A stretch of 15,504 nucleotides of DNA from Pseudomonadota bacterium. GTDB taxonomy: Bacteria > Pseudomonadota > Alphaproteobacteria > Rhizobiales > Kaistiaceae. Location: assembly GCA_023433185.1 (NCBI GenBank), contig JAEZEN010000180.1, positions 1 through 15,504 on the forward strand, given 5' to 3'. Below, piece after piece: positions 1-6,238 of this stretch (position 1 is the first letter of the stretch; every line of letters begins with the position of its first letter). The notes beneath the pieces are model-generated. The model did not search any database and was not told the origin of the DNA. It worked only from the letters and a program-made list of their open reading frames with translations. Position numbers and translations under genes: made by a program.

Positions 1-1
1 T

Positions 2-523
2 GTCCAGGCCGTCGCCGCGGTGACGCTCGAGCAGCTCGTGCGCGGCGAGAAGGCCCGGGTCGACCTGCCCACCGGCAAGACGCTCGACATCACCATCCCC
101 CCCGGCACCAAGGCCGGCCAGACCATCCGCCTGCGCGGCCAGGGCCAGCCCGGTGTCCTCGGCGGCCCGGCCGGCGATGCCCTCGTCACGGTCGAGTTCG
201 TCCCCCACCCGCATTTCCGGATCGAGGGCGACACGCTCCGCCGCGACGTCAATGTCGGCCTCGAGGATGCGGTGCTCGGCGGCAAGGTCCGGGTTCCGAC
301 GCTCGACGGCGAGATCGCCCTCACCATCCCGCCGCATTCGACCGGCGGGCGCGCGTTGCGGCTCAAGGGTAAGGGCCTGCCGGTCTCGACCGGCGGCCGC
401 GGCGACCTGCTCGTCACCCCGCGGATCGTCCTGCCGGACACGCCGGACCCCGAGCTCGACGCGCTGATGACGAAATGGCGGGCAACCCGCGACGGCGACA
501 GGACGCCGGAGGAAGCGGCCTAG
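2..523 (+). CDS. DnaJ/CbpA-type co-chaperone, C-terminal part (5' truncated)
   Basis: This is the C-terminal substrate-binding region of a DnaJ-class (Hsp40) co-chaperone, which delivers unfolded clients to DnaK in the cytoplasm. The reading frame is open to the left edge, so the gene enters from outside; the GTG at 20 is an internal codon. The visible 173 residues contain both beta-sandwich subdomains of the DnaJ C-terminal fold: the first carries the signature IPPGTKAGQTIRLRGQG, and the second repeats it as IPPHSTGGRALRLKGKG after a GDxLVTV-type strand and an HPxFRxxGxxL segment. No zinc-finger cysteines are visible in this part. The J domain must lie upstream, so whether this is DnaJ proper or a CbpA-like curved-DNA-binding form cannot be decided. 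The stop codon overlaps that of the convergent VOC gene on a shared CTAG. Confidence 0.88.
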   Translation, partial: VQAVAAVTLEQLVRGEKARVDLPTGKTLDITIPPGTKAGQTIRLRGQGQPGVLGGPAGDALVTVEFVPHPHFRIEGDTLRRDVNVGLEDAVLGGKVRVPTLDGEIALTIPPHSTGGRALRLKGKGLPVSTGGRGDLLVTPRIVLPDTPDPELDALMTKWRATRDGDRTPEEAA

Positions 524-891
524 GAAGCCGCCTCCGGCGGACACTGCATCTCGACGCGGACGCCCTCGGGGCCTTGGACGAAGATCTGGCGGAGGCCGGT
601 ACCGGGCATGGTGCTCGTCCGGAAGGTGTGGCCCTTCGACTCGAGCTCGGCGACCTTCTCTTCGTAGTCGAACGGCGAAAAGGCGACATGGTCGACCCAG
701 CCCGGGCCGCCGATGCCGCGGCCGCGCTCGCCCATCAGGTGGATCACCGCCACGTCGCCGAAATAGAGCCAGTAGCCGTGGAAATCGAACGGCGGCCGCG
801 GCCCCTCGTGGACGCCGAGCACGTCAATGAGGAAGTCGCGCATGGCCTCCTGGTCGAGGGCCTTGATGTTGACGTGGTCAAGCCGCGGCAT
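520..891 (-). CDS. VOC family (glyoxalase-fold) protein
   Basis: This 123-residue protein has one vicinal-oxygen-chelate module made of two beta-alpha-beta-beta-beta units, the fold of glyoxalases and extradiol dioxygenases. Candidate metal ligands are His6 (LDHVNI), His51 (AVIHLM), His68 (WVDHVAF) and Glu114 (RVEM), which match the usual H/H-or-E/H/E layout, so metal binding is likely. The phrase IFVQGPEGVRVEMQ is typical of lyase-like members. The substrate cannot be inferred; glyoxalase I, dioxygenase or detoxification activity are all open. The gene begins two bases after the glyQ stop codon and so is probably co-transcribed with glyQ. Its own stop overlaps that of the convergent dnaJ-like gene. 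ATG start at 889-891. Confidence 0.85.
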   Translation of the reverse strand: MPRLDHVNIKALDQEAMRDFLIDVLGVHEGPRPPFDFHGYWLYFGDVAVIHLMGERGRGIGGPGWVDHVAFSPFDYEEKVAELESKGHTFRTSTMPGTGLRQIFVQGPEGVRVEMQCPPEAAS

Positions 892-893
892 CT

Positions 894-1874
894 TTAGACC
901 CAGTTGTTTAAGCCATCGTCATATTCAGGGTTCCCGCGGAGCGGCGTCACCCCTCCGCCTTCCGTCGCCAGCCACGCCGCGCCGCAGGCCCGGGCCAGCT
1001 CGCGGACGCGCAGGATGTAGCTCTGGCGCTCGGTGACCGCGATCACGCCGCGGGCGTCGAGGAGGTTGAAGGCGTGGCTCGCCTTGATGCACTGGTCGTA
1101 GGCCGGCAGCGCCATGAGGTGGCGCTTCTCGGTGTCGCCGCTCCAGCCGGCGTCGAGGTACGTCCGGCAGGCGGCCTCGGCCATCCGGAACTGCTCGAAC
1201 AGCATCGCGGTGTCGGCATGTTCGAAATTGTGCCGCGAATATTCCTGCTCGGCCTGCAGGAAGACGTCGCCATAGGTGACCTTCTCGGCGCCCTCGCGGC
1301 CGTTGAAGTTTAGGTCGTAGACGTTCTCGACGCCCTGCACGTACATGGCGAGGCGCTCGAGCCCGTAGGTCAGTTCGCCCGCCACCGGCGCACATTCGAA
1401 GCCCGCGACCTGCTGGAAGTAGGTGAACTGCGACACCTCCATGCCGTCGCACCAGCACTCCCAGCCGAGCCCCCAGGCGCCGAGGGTCGGGCTCTCCCAG
1501 TCGTCCTCGACGAAGCGGACGTCATGGAGCGCCATGTCGAGGCCGATGGCCCGGAGCGAATCGAGATAGAGGTCCTGGAGGTCGGGCGGCGACGGCTTCA
1601 GGATCACCTGGTACTGGTAGTAGTGCTGAAGCCGGTTGGGGTTCTCGCCATAGCGCCCGTCCTTCGGCCGCCGCGAGGGCTGGACATAGGCCGCCTTCCA
1701 CGGCTTCGGGCCAAGGGCCCTGAGCGTCGTCGCCGGATGGAAGGTGCCCGCCCCCATCTCCATGTCGTAGGGCTGGAGGATGACGCAGCCCTTGTCCGCC
1801 CAGAAGCGCTGGAGGGTGAGGATCAGGCCCTGGAACGAGCGGTCCGGGCGCATGTGGTCGGGAATGTCGGTCAC
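894..1874 (-). CDS. glyQ: Glycyl-tRNA synthetase alpha subunit
   Basis: GlyQ is the catalytic alpha chain of the bacterial alpha2-beta2 glycyl-tRNA synthetase, which charges tRNA-Gly in the cytoplasm. The protein matches the family throughout: [17 protein letters not shown] near the start, [39 protein letters not shown] (class II ATP-binding region), then [16 protein letters not shown] and [11 protein letters not shown]. The length is normal. I prefer the GTG at 1872-1874, because AAGG lies 10 bases before it and a promoter lies further up. A TTG at 1883 has no ribosome-binding site, and the ATG at 1851-1853 would also leave all conserved sequence intact. The beta-subunit gene glyS, usually directly downstream, is not here; a VOC gene follows instead. 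Confidence 0.95.
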   Translation of the reverse strand: MTDIPDHMRPDRSFQGLILTLQRFWADKGCVILQPYDMEMGAGTFHPATTLRALGPKPWKAAYVQPSRRPKDGRYGENPNRLQHYYQYQVILKPSPPDLQDLYLDSLRAIGLDMALHDVRFVEDDWESPTLGAWGLGWECWCDGMEVSQFTYFQQVAGFECAPVAGELTYGLERLAMYVQGVENVYDLNFNGREGAEKVTYGDVFLQAEQEYSRHNFEHADTAMLFEQFRMAEAACRTYLDAGWSGDTEKRHLMALPAYDQCIKASHAFNLLDARGVIAVTERQSYILRVRELARACGAAWLATEGGGVTPLRGNPEYDDGLNNWV

Positions 1875-1912
1875 GGGCGGCAAGCCTTGGCGGGCGGGAA
1901 CGGGCGGCGACA

Positions 1913-1940
1913 GCTATAGGCGGCCGGCGCGGAGGGTCAA
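1913..1940 (-). promoter_or_regulatory. Sigma-70-type promoter of glyQ
   Basis: Read on the minus strand, a -35 element TTGACC (1935-1940) is separated by 16 bases from a -10 element TATAGC (1913-1918). This is the best match to the housekeeping consensus in the window. Transcription would start near 1905-1907, giving a leader of about 30 bases before the chosen GTG start. It lies between glyQ and the small membrane protein gene, so glyQ can be expressed apart from the upstream peptidase genes. Confidence 0.6.
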
Positions 1941-1958
1941 GGCCGGCGACCCCGGGGC

Positions 1959-2171
1959 TCAATCGTCCCGGAGCTTGTAGACGCCCGTCTCAGGGTCCTT
2001 CTCAAGGGTCTGGGGGGCGCCGCGTTCGCGCCGGGGCGACACCTCGGGCGGAGGCTTCCCCGCCTGGGCCTGCCGCAGCTTGGCGGCCACGCGCTTCTTG
2101 TCGCTCGAACTCCCGCGCCAGGCGAGGATGGCGACCACCGCAACCAGTCCGACGACGACAATCGGGAGCAT
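1959..2171 (-). CDS. Small single-pass membrane protein of unknown function
   Basis: This 70-residue protein has a hydrophobic segment at residues 2-17 (LPIVVVGLVAVVAILA) followed by WRG and a positively charged, Pro/Arg-rich cytoplasm-like tail. It ends with the phrase LEKDPETGVYKLRD. The layout suggests an N-terminal membrane anchor with a short soluble tail. Start: ATG at 2169-2171, five bases after a strong AGAAGGA ribosome-binding site. It lies between the S49 peptidase gene and glyQ, a place where Rhizobiales genomes commonly carry a small hypothetical membrane protein. No function is known to me. The ribosome-binding site and the family-like C-terminus make it a real gene. Confidence 0.75.
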   Translation of the reverse strand: MLPIVVVGLVAVVAILAWRGSSSDKKRVAAKLRQAQAGKPPPEVSPRRERGAPQTLEKDPETGVYKLRDD

Positions 2172-2228
2172 GGGAGTCCTTCTACGGTGCGCCGCCCGGC
2201 GGGCGCAAGCGGGCCGAGGCGAAAAGCC

Positions 2229-3047
2229 TCACAGTCCGAAACGGTTCCACAGGAGCCGTTCCTCGATCGTACCCAGCGCCGCCTCGGCGATGGCCGTGGC
2301 CGTGAGCGGCGCGGCGAGCCCGAGCCGGCGGCGGAGCAGGCCCTTCTCGGCGCCCATCACCTTGAGCTGCACGTCCTTGCCGTAGCGCTCGCGGAGCACG
2401 CCATGGAGGTCGCCGACGCGGTCCGCCAGGCCGAGCGCCACCCCCCGATCTCCCGACCAGAAGGCCCCGGTGAACAGGTCGGGATCGTCGGCGAGGCGCG
2501 GCCGGCGCGCCCTGACCATGGCGATGAAGCTTTCGTGGACCTCGCGCTGAAGCTGCTTGAGACGCTCGATGTCCTCCGGCTTCTCGGGCTGGAACGGGTC
2601 GAGGATGACCTTCGACTGCCCCGCGGTATGGACGCGGCGGTCGATGCCGAGCTTGTCGATCAGGCGCGGGAAGCCGAACCCGGCGAAGACCACGCCGATC
2701 GAGCCGACGATCGACGAGGGATCGACCACGATCTCGTCGCCGGCGAGCGCGATCATGTAGCCGCCCGAGGCCGCCACATCCTCGACCCCGACGATGACCG
2801 CCTTCTTCTTCTCCTCGGCAAGGCCACGGATGCGCTGGTAGATGAGGCGCGACTGCACCGCCGAGCCGCCGGGCGAGTTGATCCGCAGCGCCACCGCCGG
2901 CGACTTCATGCCGAAGGCGCGGACGATCTGGTCCTCCAGCGAGGCGGCCGAGACGCTCGAGCGCAGCGGCATCGCCATGCCGATCCCGCCGCTGATCGGC
3001 ACCACGGGGATGATCGTCCCCTTCTTCTGAAACAGGTTGAAGCGCAT
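2229..3047 (-). CDS. S49 family serine peptidase (SppA/SohB-like)
   Basis: This is a 272-residue serine peptidase of family S49, the family of signal peptide peptidase SppA and SohB, which cleaves leftover signal peptides or membrane protein fragments. The core phrase INSPGGSAVQS (oxyanion region) is followed by VEDVAASGGYMIAL with the likely nucleophile Ser94, then SIVGSIGVV, and by TAGQSKVILDPFQPE with the likely general base Lys146. The Ser-Lys distance of 52 residues is the same as in Bacillus SppA (S147/K199, from memory). I chose the ATG at 3045-3047 because AGGGA lies six bases before it and the protein then begins MRFNLFQKKG as in rhizobial relatives; the longer frame to 3110 has no support. 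No N-terminal membrane segment is evident. It follows the methyltransferase gene by 32 bases and is probably in its operon. Confidence 0.9.
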   Translation of the reverse strand: MRFNLFQKKGTIIPVVPISGGIGMAMPLRSSVSAASLEDQIVRAFGMKSPAVALRINSPGGSAVQSRLIYQRIRGLAEEKKKAVIVGVEDVAASGGYMIALAGDEIVVDPSSIVGSIGVVFAGFGFPRLIDKLGIDRRVHTAGQSKVILDPFQPEKPEDIERLKQLQREVHESFIAMVRARRPRLADDPDLFTGAFWSGDRGVALGLADRVGDLHGVLRERYGKDVQLKVMGAEKGLLRRRLGLAAPLTATAIAEAALGTIEERLLWNRFGL

Positions 3048-3079
3048 CGCGTATCCCTTTTTGCCGGCAGCCTTGCCGT

Positions 3080-3925
3080 TCAAGATGGGCGTCCGCGGCC
3101 GCCGTGCCAAGCGCGGTTGACGCGCGACAGGGCCCGCCCGTCGCGGAGCATCGCCTCGACGCCGGGGGTGAAGGCGCCGCCTTCCTCGCCATGGAGGACG
3201 AGTGGCGGCAGGATCCGGAGCGCCGCGCGGCTGCCCTTAACCGCCCGCACGAGGATGCGGTGCGCCGGCATTCCGGGCCGCGGGTGGACGGCCATGATCT
3301 CGGTCCCGCCAAAGCGCCGCGCTGCCGCGGCCAGGAGTTCGGCGAGCCCGTCGGCGCGGAACACGATCGTCACGTCGCCGCCGAACTTCAGCACCGAGGC
3401 GGCGGCACGGAGCCAGGGATCGAGCCCGCCGGGCGCGAGGACGTGGGCCGCCGCCCGCGCCTTCGCGGGCGACCGCGTGCCGCGCTCGTAGAACGGCGGA
3501 TTGAGGAGGACGTGATCGGCGAGGTCGCGCCCCGCGCCAGCCTGCTCGCGCTCCGCCTGCGGCGCGCTGATGTCGGCGGTGACGAGACGGACGCGTGCGG
3601 CGAAGGCGGCGTTGGCGGGCCGCGCCAGTGCCGCCCGGGCGCAATCGATCAGTTCGGGCTCGCGCTCGACGAGCACCACCCGCGCCTTCCGGCAACGCGC
3701 CGCGGCGCAGAAGCCCGCCACCCCCGCCCCGGCGCCGAGGTCGACGACCGTGCCGGAAATGCGCGAGTCGAGCGACGCGCCGAGCAGGACCGCTTCGAGG
3801 CCGGCGCGGTGGTGGCCGCTCGCCGGCTGCACCGCCTCCACCCGGCCGCCGAGAAAGGCATCGACGCTGACGTCCGCCGGGACGGACGGAGTGGACGGGG
3901 AGACGCCGGGCTCCCCTTCGGTCAC
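3080..3925 (-). CDS. SAM-dependent methyltransferase, tRNA1(Val) A37-N6 (TrmN6/YfiC)-like
   Basis: This 281-residue Rossmann-fold methyltransferase has motif I VVDLGAGAGVAG (about 60-71), an acidic VLVERE after the second strand, and motif IV LNPPFYERG (141-149). NPPF is the mark of enzymes that methylate exocyclic amines of adenine or glutamine. Overall it resembles the YfiC/TrmN6 group (COG4123), which makes m6A37 in tRNA1(Val); the substrate is inferred from the family. The start is taken as GTG at 3923-3925, eight bases after GAGGAG. A TTG at 3955 would overlap the upstream antitoxin gene and has no such site. It lies 22 bases downstream of the helix-turn-helix gene, so readthrough from the toxin-antitoxin promoter is likely. 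Residues 1-20 are low-complexity Ser/Pro. Confidence 0.85.
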   Translation of the reverse strand: MTEGEPGVSPSTPSVPADVSVDAFLGGRVEAVQPASGHHRAGLEAVLLGASLDSRISGTVVDLGAGAGVAGFCAAARCRKARVVLVEREPELIDCARAALARPANAAFAARVRLVTADISAPQAEREQAGAGRDLADHVLLNPPFYERGTRSPAKARAAAHVLAPGGLDPWLRAAASVLKFGGDVTIVFRADGLAELLAAAARRFGGTEIMAVHPRPGMPAHRILVRAVKGSRAALRILPPLVLHGEEGGAFTPGVEAMLRDGRALSRVNRAWHGGRGRPS

Positions 3926-3947
3926 CGATGAGGCTCCTCGGCCAGCC

Positions 3948-4229
3948 TCATCCAACCGCCTCGCTCACCATGTCGGGGTGACGGGCGATCACCCGGACAT
4001 AGGCGATTGCAAAGTCCGGTGCGGTCACCCGGGCCTGCTCCCAGTCGCGAAGGGTCCCCACCGGCACATGGAAGCGGGTCGCGAACTGCTCCTGCGAGAG
4101 GCCCAGGGTCGTCCGTGTCATGCGGATGAGCCGAGACCGTTGCGCGCGATCCATCGCCTCGACGGTCGCATCGAAGTCTTCCGGATCAGCGGGGTCAGCC
4201 CGGAGTGCGATACGCTCTTGCCTCGCCAT
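3948..4229 (-). CDS. Helix-turn-helix (XRE-like) antitoxin of a BrnT-type module
   Basis: This 93-residue protein has a C-terminal helix-turn-helix at about 42-68 (LSQEQFATRFHVPVGTLRDWEQ), of the YiaG/NadS/HigA-like kind in which the toxin-binding part is N-terminal. The N-terminal 35 residues are acidic and helical, with no second domain. The start is ATG at 4227-4229, five bases after AAGGAG; longer readings to 4280 have no site. It overlaps the end of the BrnT gene by 35 bases, which implies coupled translation. In the classic Brucella module the antitoxin BrnA is a ribbon-helix-helix protein, so this is the variant with an XRE-type partner. It probably neutralises BrnT and represses the shared promoter. 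Its stop lies 22 bases before the methyltransferase start. Confidence 0.82.
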   Translation of the reverse strand: MARQERIALRADPADPEDFDATVEAMDRAQRSRLIRMTRTTLGLSQEQFATRFHVPVGTLRDWEQARVTAPDFAIAYVRVIARHPDMVSEAVG

Positions 4230-4467
4230 CGTTGCTCCTTCGAACGGAGATGAAGCGGGGATCTCGGTCCCGCCAGGCAAACACCGCCGTGTACAGTTTC
4301 CCGTCCACCCGGCCGATGATCTTGAAGCGTTCCTCGCCGTCCGGCGGCCGGATGGACGGGATGATCAGGTGTGCGTCATCCTCGAAGATCCGCTCGCCGA
4401 AAGACAGCGGAAGCCCATGCTTGATCCAATTGGCCGCATCCTTTTCCGGATCGAAAAAGGCGGCCAT
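4195..4467 (-). CDS. brnT: BrnT family ribonuclease toxin
   Basis: This is a 90-residue member of the BrnT (DUF497) family. Characterised members have a RelE-like fold and stop growth by cutting RNA. The family layout is clear: FFDPEKDAANWIKHG at the start (usual form FxWDPxKxxxNxxKHG), a middle IFEDDAHL, an EERFKIIGRVDG strand, and a C-terminal RFISVRRSNDGEARAY that corresponds to the usual RIISARxAxxxERxxY with its conserved basic residues. Start: ATG at 4465-4467. There is no ribosome-binding site before it, and a -10-like TATATG ends only seven bases upstream, so the message may be leaderless. It is the first gene of a two-gene module with the HTH antitoxin and lies 51 bases after the DUF2007 gene. 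Confidence 0.85.
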   Translation of the reverse strand: MAAFFDPEKDAANWIKHGLPLSFGERIFEDDAHLIIPSIRPPDGEERFKIIGRVDGKLYTAVFAWRDRDPRFISVRRSNDGEARAYRTPG

Positions 4468-4473
4468 GGGCTA

Positions 4474-4490
4474 CATATACGGAATTTCCG
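4474..4490 (-). promoter_or_regulatory. Candidate promoter/operator of the BrnT module
   Basis: An 11-bp perfect dyad CGGAATTTCCG (4480-4490) directly abuts a -10-like TATATG (minus strand, 4474-4479) just before brnT. A related half site AGGAATT follows at 4492-4498, giving AATTCC repeats 12 bases apart on the minus strand. No good -35 is visible. The position suits autorepression by the HTH antitoxin, but this is inferred from position and symmetry only. Confidence 0.4.
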
Positions 4491-4518
4491 CAGGAATTGC
4501 CATGACCGGCCCGCCGGA

Positions 4519-4755
4519 TCACTTCCTGCCCTTGGGCTTCTCGAGCTCGTTGCCCACGCCGGCCTCGCGAAGCAGGCGGCGCGCCGCGTCCACGTCGTCG
4601 GCCGGCACCAGCACACGGCGCGGCAGGATGCCGATCGAGCCCTCGATGACGCTCATGTTCTGATCGGCAACGAAACAGGTGATGCCCGCCTCCTTGAGGA
4701 GGGTCTCGACGAACGAGATCAGCACGATGTCGTTGGTCCGAATGAGCTCGTCCAT
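4519..4755 (-). CDS. DUF2007 domain protein
   Basis: This 78-residue protein matches the DUF2007 family, described as a putative signal-transducing domain with a small ferredoxin-like fold. Recognisable parts are LIRTNDIVLISFVETLLKEAG at the start, FVADQNMSVIEGSIGILPRRVLVP in the middle, and a helical DVDAARRLLREAG before a charged tail. There is no membrane segment. Start: ATG at 4753-4755 with GAGGG three bases upstream, a short spacing. It is divergent from ispB, as in other Rhizobiales, and heads the minus-strand series that continues through the toxin-antitoxin pair into the methyltransferase gene. Biochemical function is unknown. Confidence 0.8.
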   Translation of the reverse strand: MDELIRTNDIVLISFVETLLKEAGITCFVADQNMSVIEGSIGILPRRVLVPADDVDAARRLLREAGVGNELEKPKGRK

Positions 4756-4911
4756 GGGCCCTCGCTGGCGGCAATCCTAATCGATATCGGCCGCGCCCCC
4801 GAGCCGCAAACGGAAAGATCACCGGAGGCAGGCGGCGGCCCGGCCCCGGACCGGCGCGGGATCGCCCTGGCCAGCGATTCCGCGGCGCGGCATTCCGCCG
4901 CCTTCGATCCC

Positions 4912-4940
4912 TTGTCGTGGGCGGAAGCGCTCCATATGGT
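4912..4940 (+). promoter_or_regulatory. Sigma-70-type promoter of ispB
   Basis: A -35 TTGTCG (4912-4917) is followed after 17 bases by a -10 TATGGT (4935-4940). The start of transcription would be near 4947. This promoter covers the in-frame ATG at 4936, which argues that translation begins downstream at the GTG at 4972. Confidence 0.45.
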
Positions 4941-4971
4941 GCCGGAAGGAAACGGTGCAGGAGCAGACCGG

Positions 4972-5991
4972 GTGGGCGTCGTCGTCTCGCTGGATGAAGG
5001 CAAGCGGAAGGCCGCAGCGAGCATCGCGCCGCTGGTCGAGGCGACGCGCGCCGCGATGGACCGCGTCAACGAACTGATCCTCGACCGCTGCGGGTCGGAT
5101 GTTGGGATGATCCCCGAGGTCGCCCGCCACCTGATCGATTCGGGCGGCAAGCGGCTCCGCCCGATGCTGACCATCGCCGCGGCGACGATGTGCGGCTATC
5201 GCGGCAACGGTCATGTCAAGCTCGCCGGCAGCGTCGAGTTCATGCATACCGCCACGCTCCTCCACGACGACGTGGTCGATGAAAGCGACCTCCGCCGCGG
5301 CAAGCTCGCCGCCCGCATGGTCTGGGGCAACCAGGCGAGCGTCCTGGTCGGCGACTTCCTCCTCGGCCAGGCCTTCAAGATGATGGTCGAGGTCGGTTCG
5401 CTCGAGGCGCTGGACGTCCTTTCGAACGCCGCCGCGGTGATCGCCGAGGGCGAGGTCATGCAACTCGCCGCCGCCAAGAACATGGCGACCACCGAGGACC
5501 AGTACCTCGCCGTGGTCGCCGCCAAGACCGCGGCCCTGTTCGCGGCCGCCGCCGAGGTCGGGCCGATCATCGCCGGCCGCGGCCGCGACGACCGCGCCGC
5601 GTTCCGGTCCTACGGCACCAATCTCGGCCTCGCCTTCCAGCTCATCGACGACGCGCTCGACTATGGCGGCTCCTCGGCCGACCTCGGCAAGCAGGTCGGC
5701 GACGATTTCCGCGAGGGCAAGATCACCCTGCCGGTGGTGCTGGCCTACCGGCGCGGCTCCGACGAGGACCGGGCCTTCTGGTCGCGGGTGCTGGTCGAAG
5801 GGGCGATCGCCGACGGCGACCTCGACCGGGCGATCGCCCTGATGCGCCGCCATGGCGCCATCGACGACACCATCGACCGCGCGCGCCATTTCGGCGTGGT
5901 GGCGCGTGACGCCCTCGCCCCCTTCCCCGACTCGGCCTGCCGCTCCGCCCTCCTCGAAGCCGTCGACTTCTGCATCAGCCGCGCCTACTGA
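4972..5991 (+). CDS. ispB: Polyprenyl (octa-/decaprenyl) diphosphate synthase
   Basis: This 339-residue trans-prenyltransferase makes the long isoprenoid tail of ubiquinone by repeated condensation of isopentenyl diphosphate. It carries GGKRLRPML (58-66), the first aspartate-rich motif DDVVD (99-103), the second DDALD (226-230), and GDDFREGKITLPV. Ala94, five residues before the first motif, is small, consistent with a long-chain rather than farnesyl/geranylgeranyl product. The start is GTG at 4972, with AGGAG eight bases upstream, giving the N-terminus MGVVVSLDEGK that matches rhizobial IspB. An ATG at 4936 falls inside the predicted -10 element. Alphaproteobacteria usually make Q10, so decaprenyl is most likely, but chain length cannot be read from sequence. 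Confidence 0.93.
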   Translation: MGVVVSLDEGKRKAAASIAPLVEATRAAMDRVNELILDRCGSDVGMIPEVARHLIDSGGKRLRPMLTIAAATMCGYRGNGHVKLAGSVEFMHTATLLHDDVVDESDLRRGKLAARMVWGNQASVLVGDFLLGQAFKMMVEVGSLEALDVLSNAAAVIAEGEVMQLAAAKNMATTEDQYLAVVAAKTAALFAAAAEVGPIIAGRGRDDRAAFRSYGTNLGLAFQLIDDALDYGGSSADLGKQVGDDFREGKITLPVVLAYRRGSDEDRAFWSRVLVEGAIADGDLDRAIALMRRHGAIDDTIDRARHFGVVARDALAPFPDSACRSALLEAVDFCISRAY

Positions 5992-6021
5992 GCGCCTCCC
6001 GCGGACAGCGAGGCGCCAAAG

Positions 6022-6069
6022 GCGCCGGCGAAGATCGTAGAACGGCACCCCGTTCCTGCGCCGGCGAAG
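6022..6069. repeat. Short direct repeat pair GCGCCGGCGAAG
   Basis: The 12-base string GCGCCGGCGAAG occurs at 6022-6033 and again at 6058-6069 in the gap after ispB. The first copy overlaps an inverted GGCGCC-AAA-GGCGCC (6012-6026). In DNA this GC-rich such repeats can arise by chance. Confidence 0.35.
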
Positions 6070-6107
6070 CGCGCCAGGGCAGGCCGGACGTTTCGCCGAT
6101 CATGCTC

Positions 6108-6131
6108 GGCAGGGAAACGGTTTTCCCTGCC
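6108..6131 (+). terminator. Perfect 10-bp hairpin after ispB (terminator or REP-like element)
   Basis: GGCAGGGAAA (6108-6117), loop CGGT, then TTTCCCTGCC (6122-6131) form a perfect stem. It lies in the 247-base gap between ispB and the TPR gene. No T tract follows on either strand, so it is a doubtful intrinsic terminator. It could instead be a dispersed palindromic element or an mRNA-protecting structure. The rest of the gap (5992-6238) holds the short repeat noted separately and no convincing gene or promoter. Confidence 0.45.
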
Positions 6132-6238
6132 CCGCAGGCGTGCCCGTCGGGCGCCAAGTGCTTGCGGCCGCGGCGCAAAACCGCCATCTTGTCGCGCGAA
6201 CACCAATGTTCCCGCCTTCGATTTGCGATCGGATCGCC

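Noticed and set aside
1875..1883. TTG start for glyQ giving three more residues
   Set aside because: The only Shine-Dalgarno-like AAGG lies one base before it, too close to serve; the same AAGG is well placed for the GTG at 1872-1874.
2216..2230. GAGGC-GAAAA-GCCTC stem-loop at the end of the S49 peptidase gene
   Set aside because: The stem has only five base pairs, includes the stop codon region and has no T tract, so it is not a convincing terminator.
3926..3955. TTG start for the methyltransferase overlapping the antitoxin gene
   Set aside because: GAGGAG with eight-base spacing favours the GTG at 3923-3925, and the extra residues are not family-like.
4120..4971. Open frame extending ispB far upstream
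   Set aside because: It runs antisense to the toxin-antitoxin and DUF2007 genes, and the ispB promoter and ribosome-binding site lie just before 4972.
6198..6211. GAAC-N6-GTTC inverted repeat upstream of the TPR gene, resembling a LexA box
   Set aside because: Alphaproteobacterial LexA boxes are direct repeats with seven bases between, and the Gram-positive inverted type has four. Spacing and orientation fit neither.
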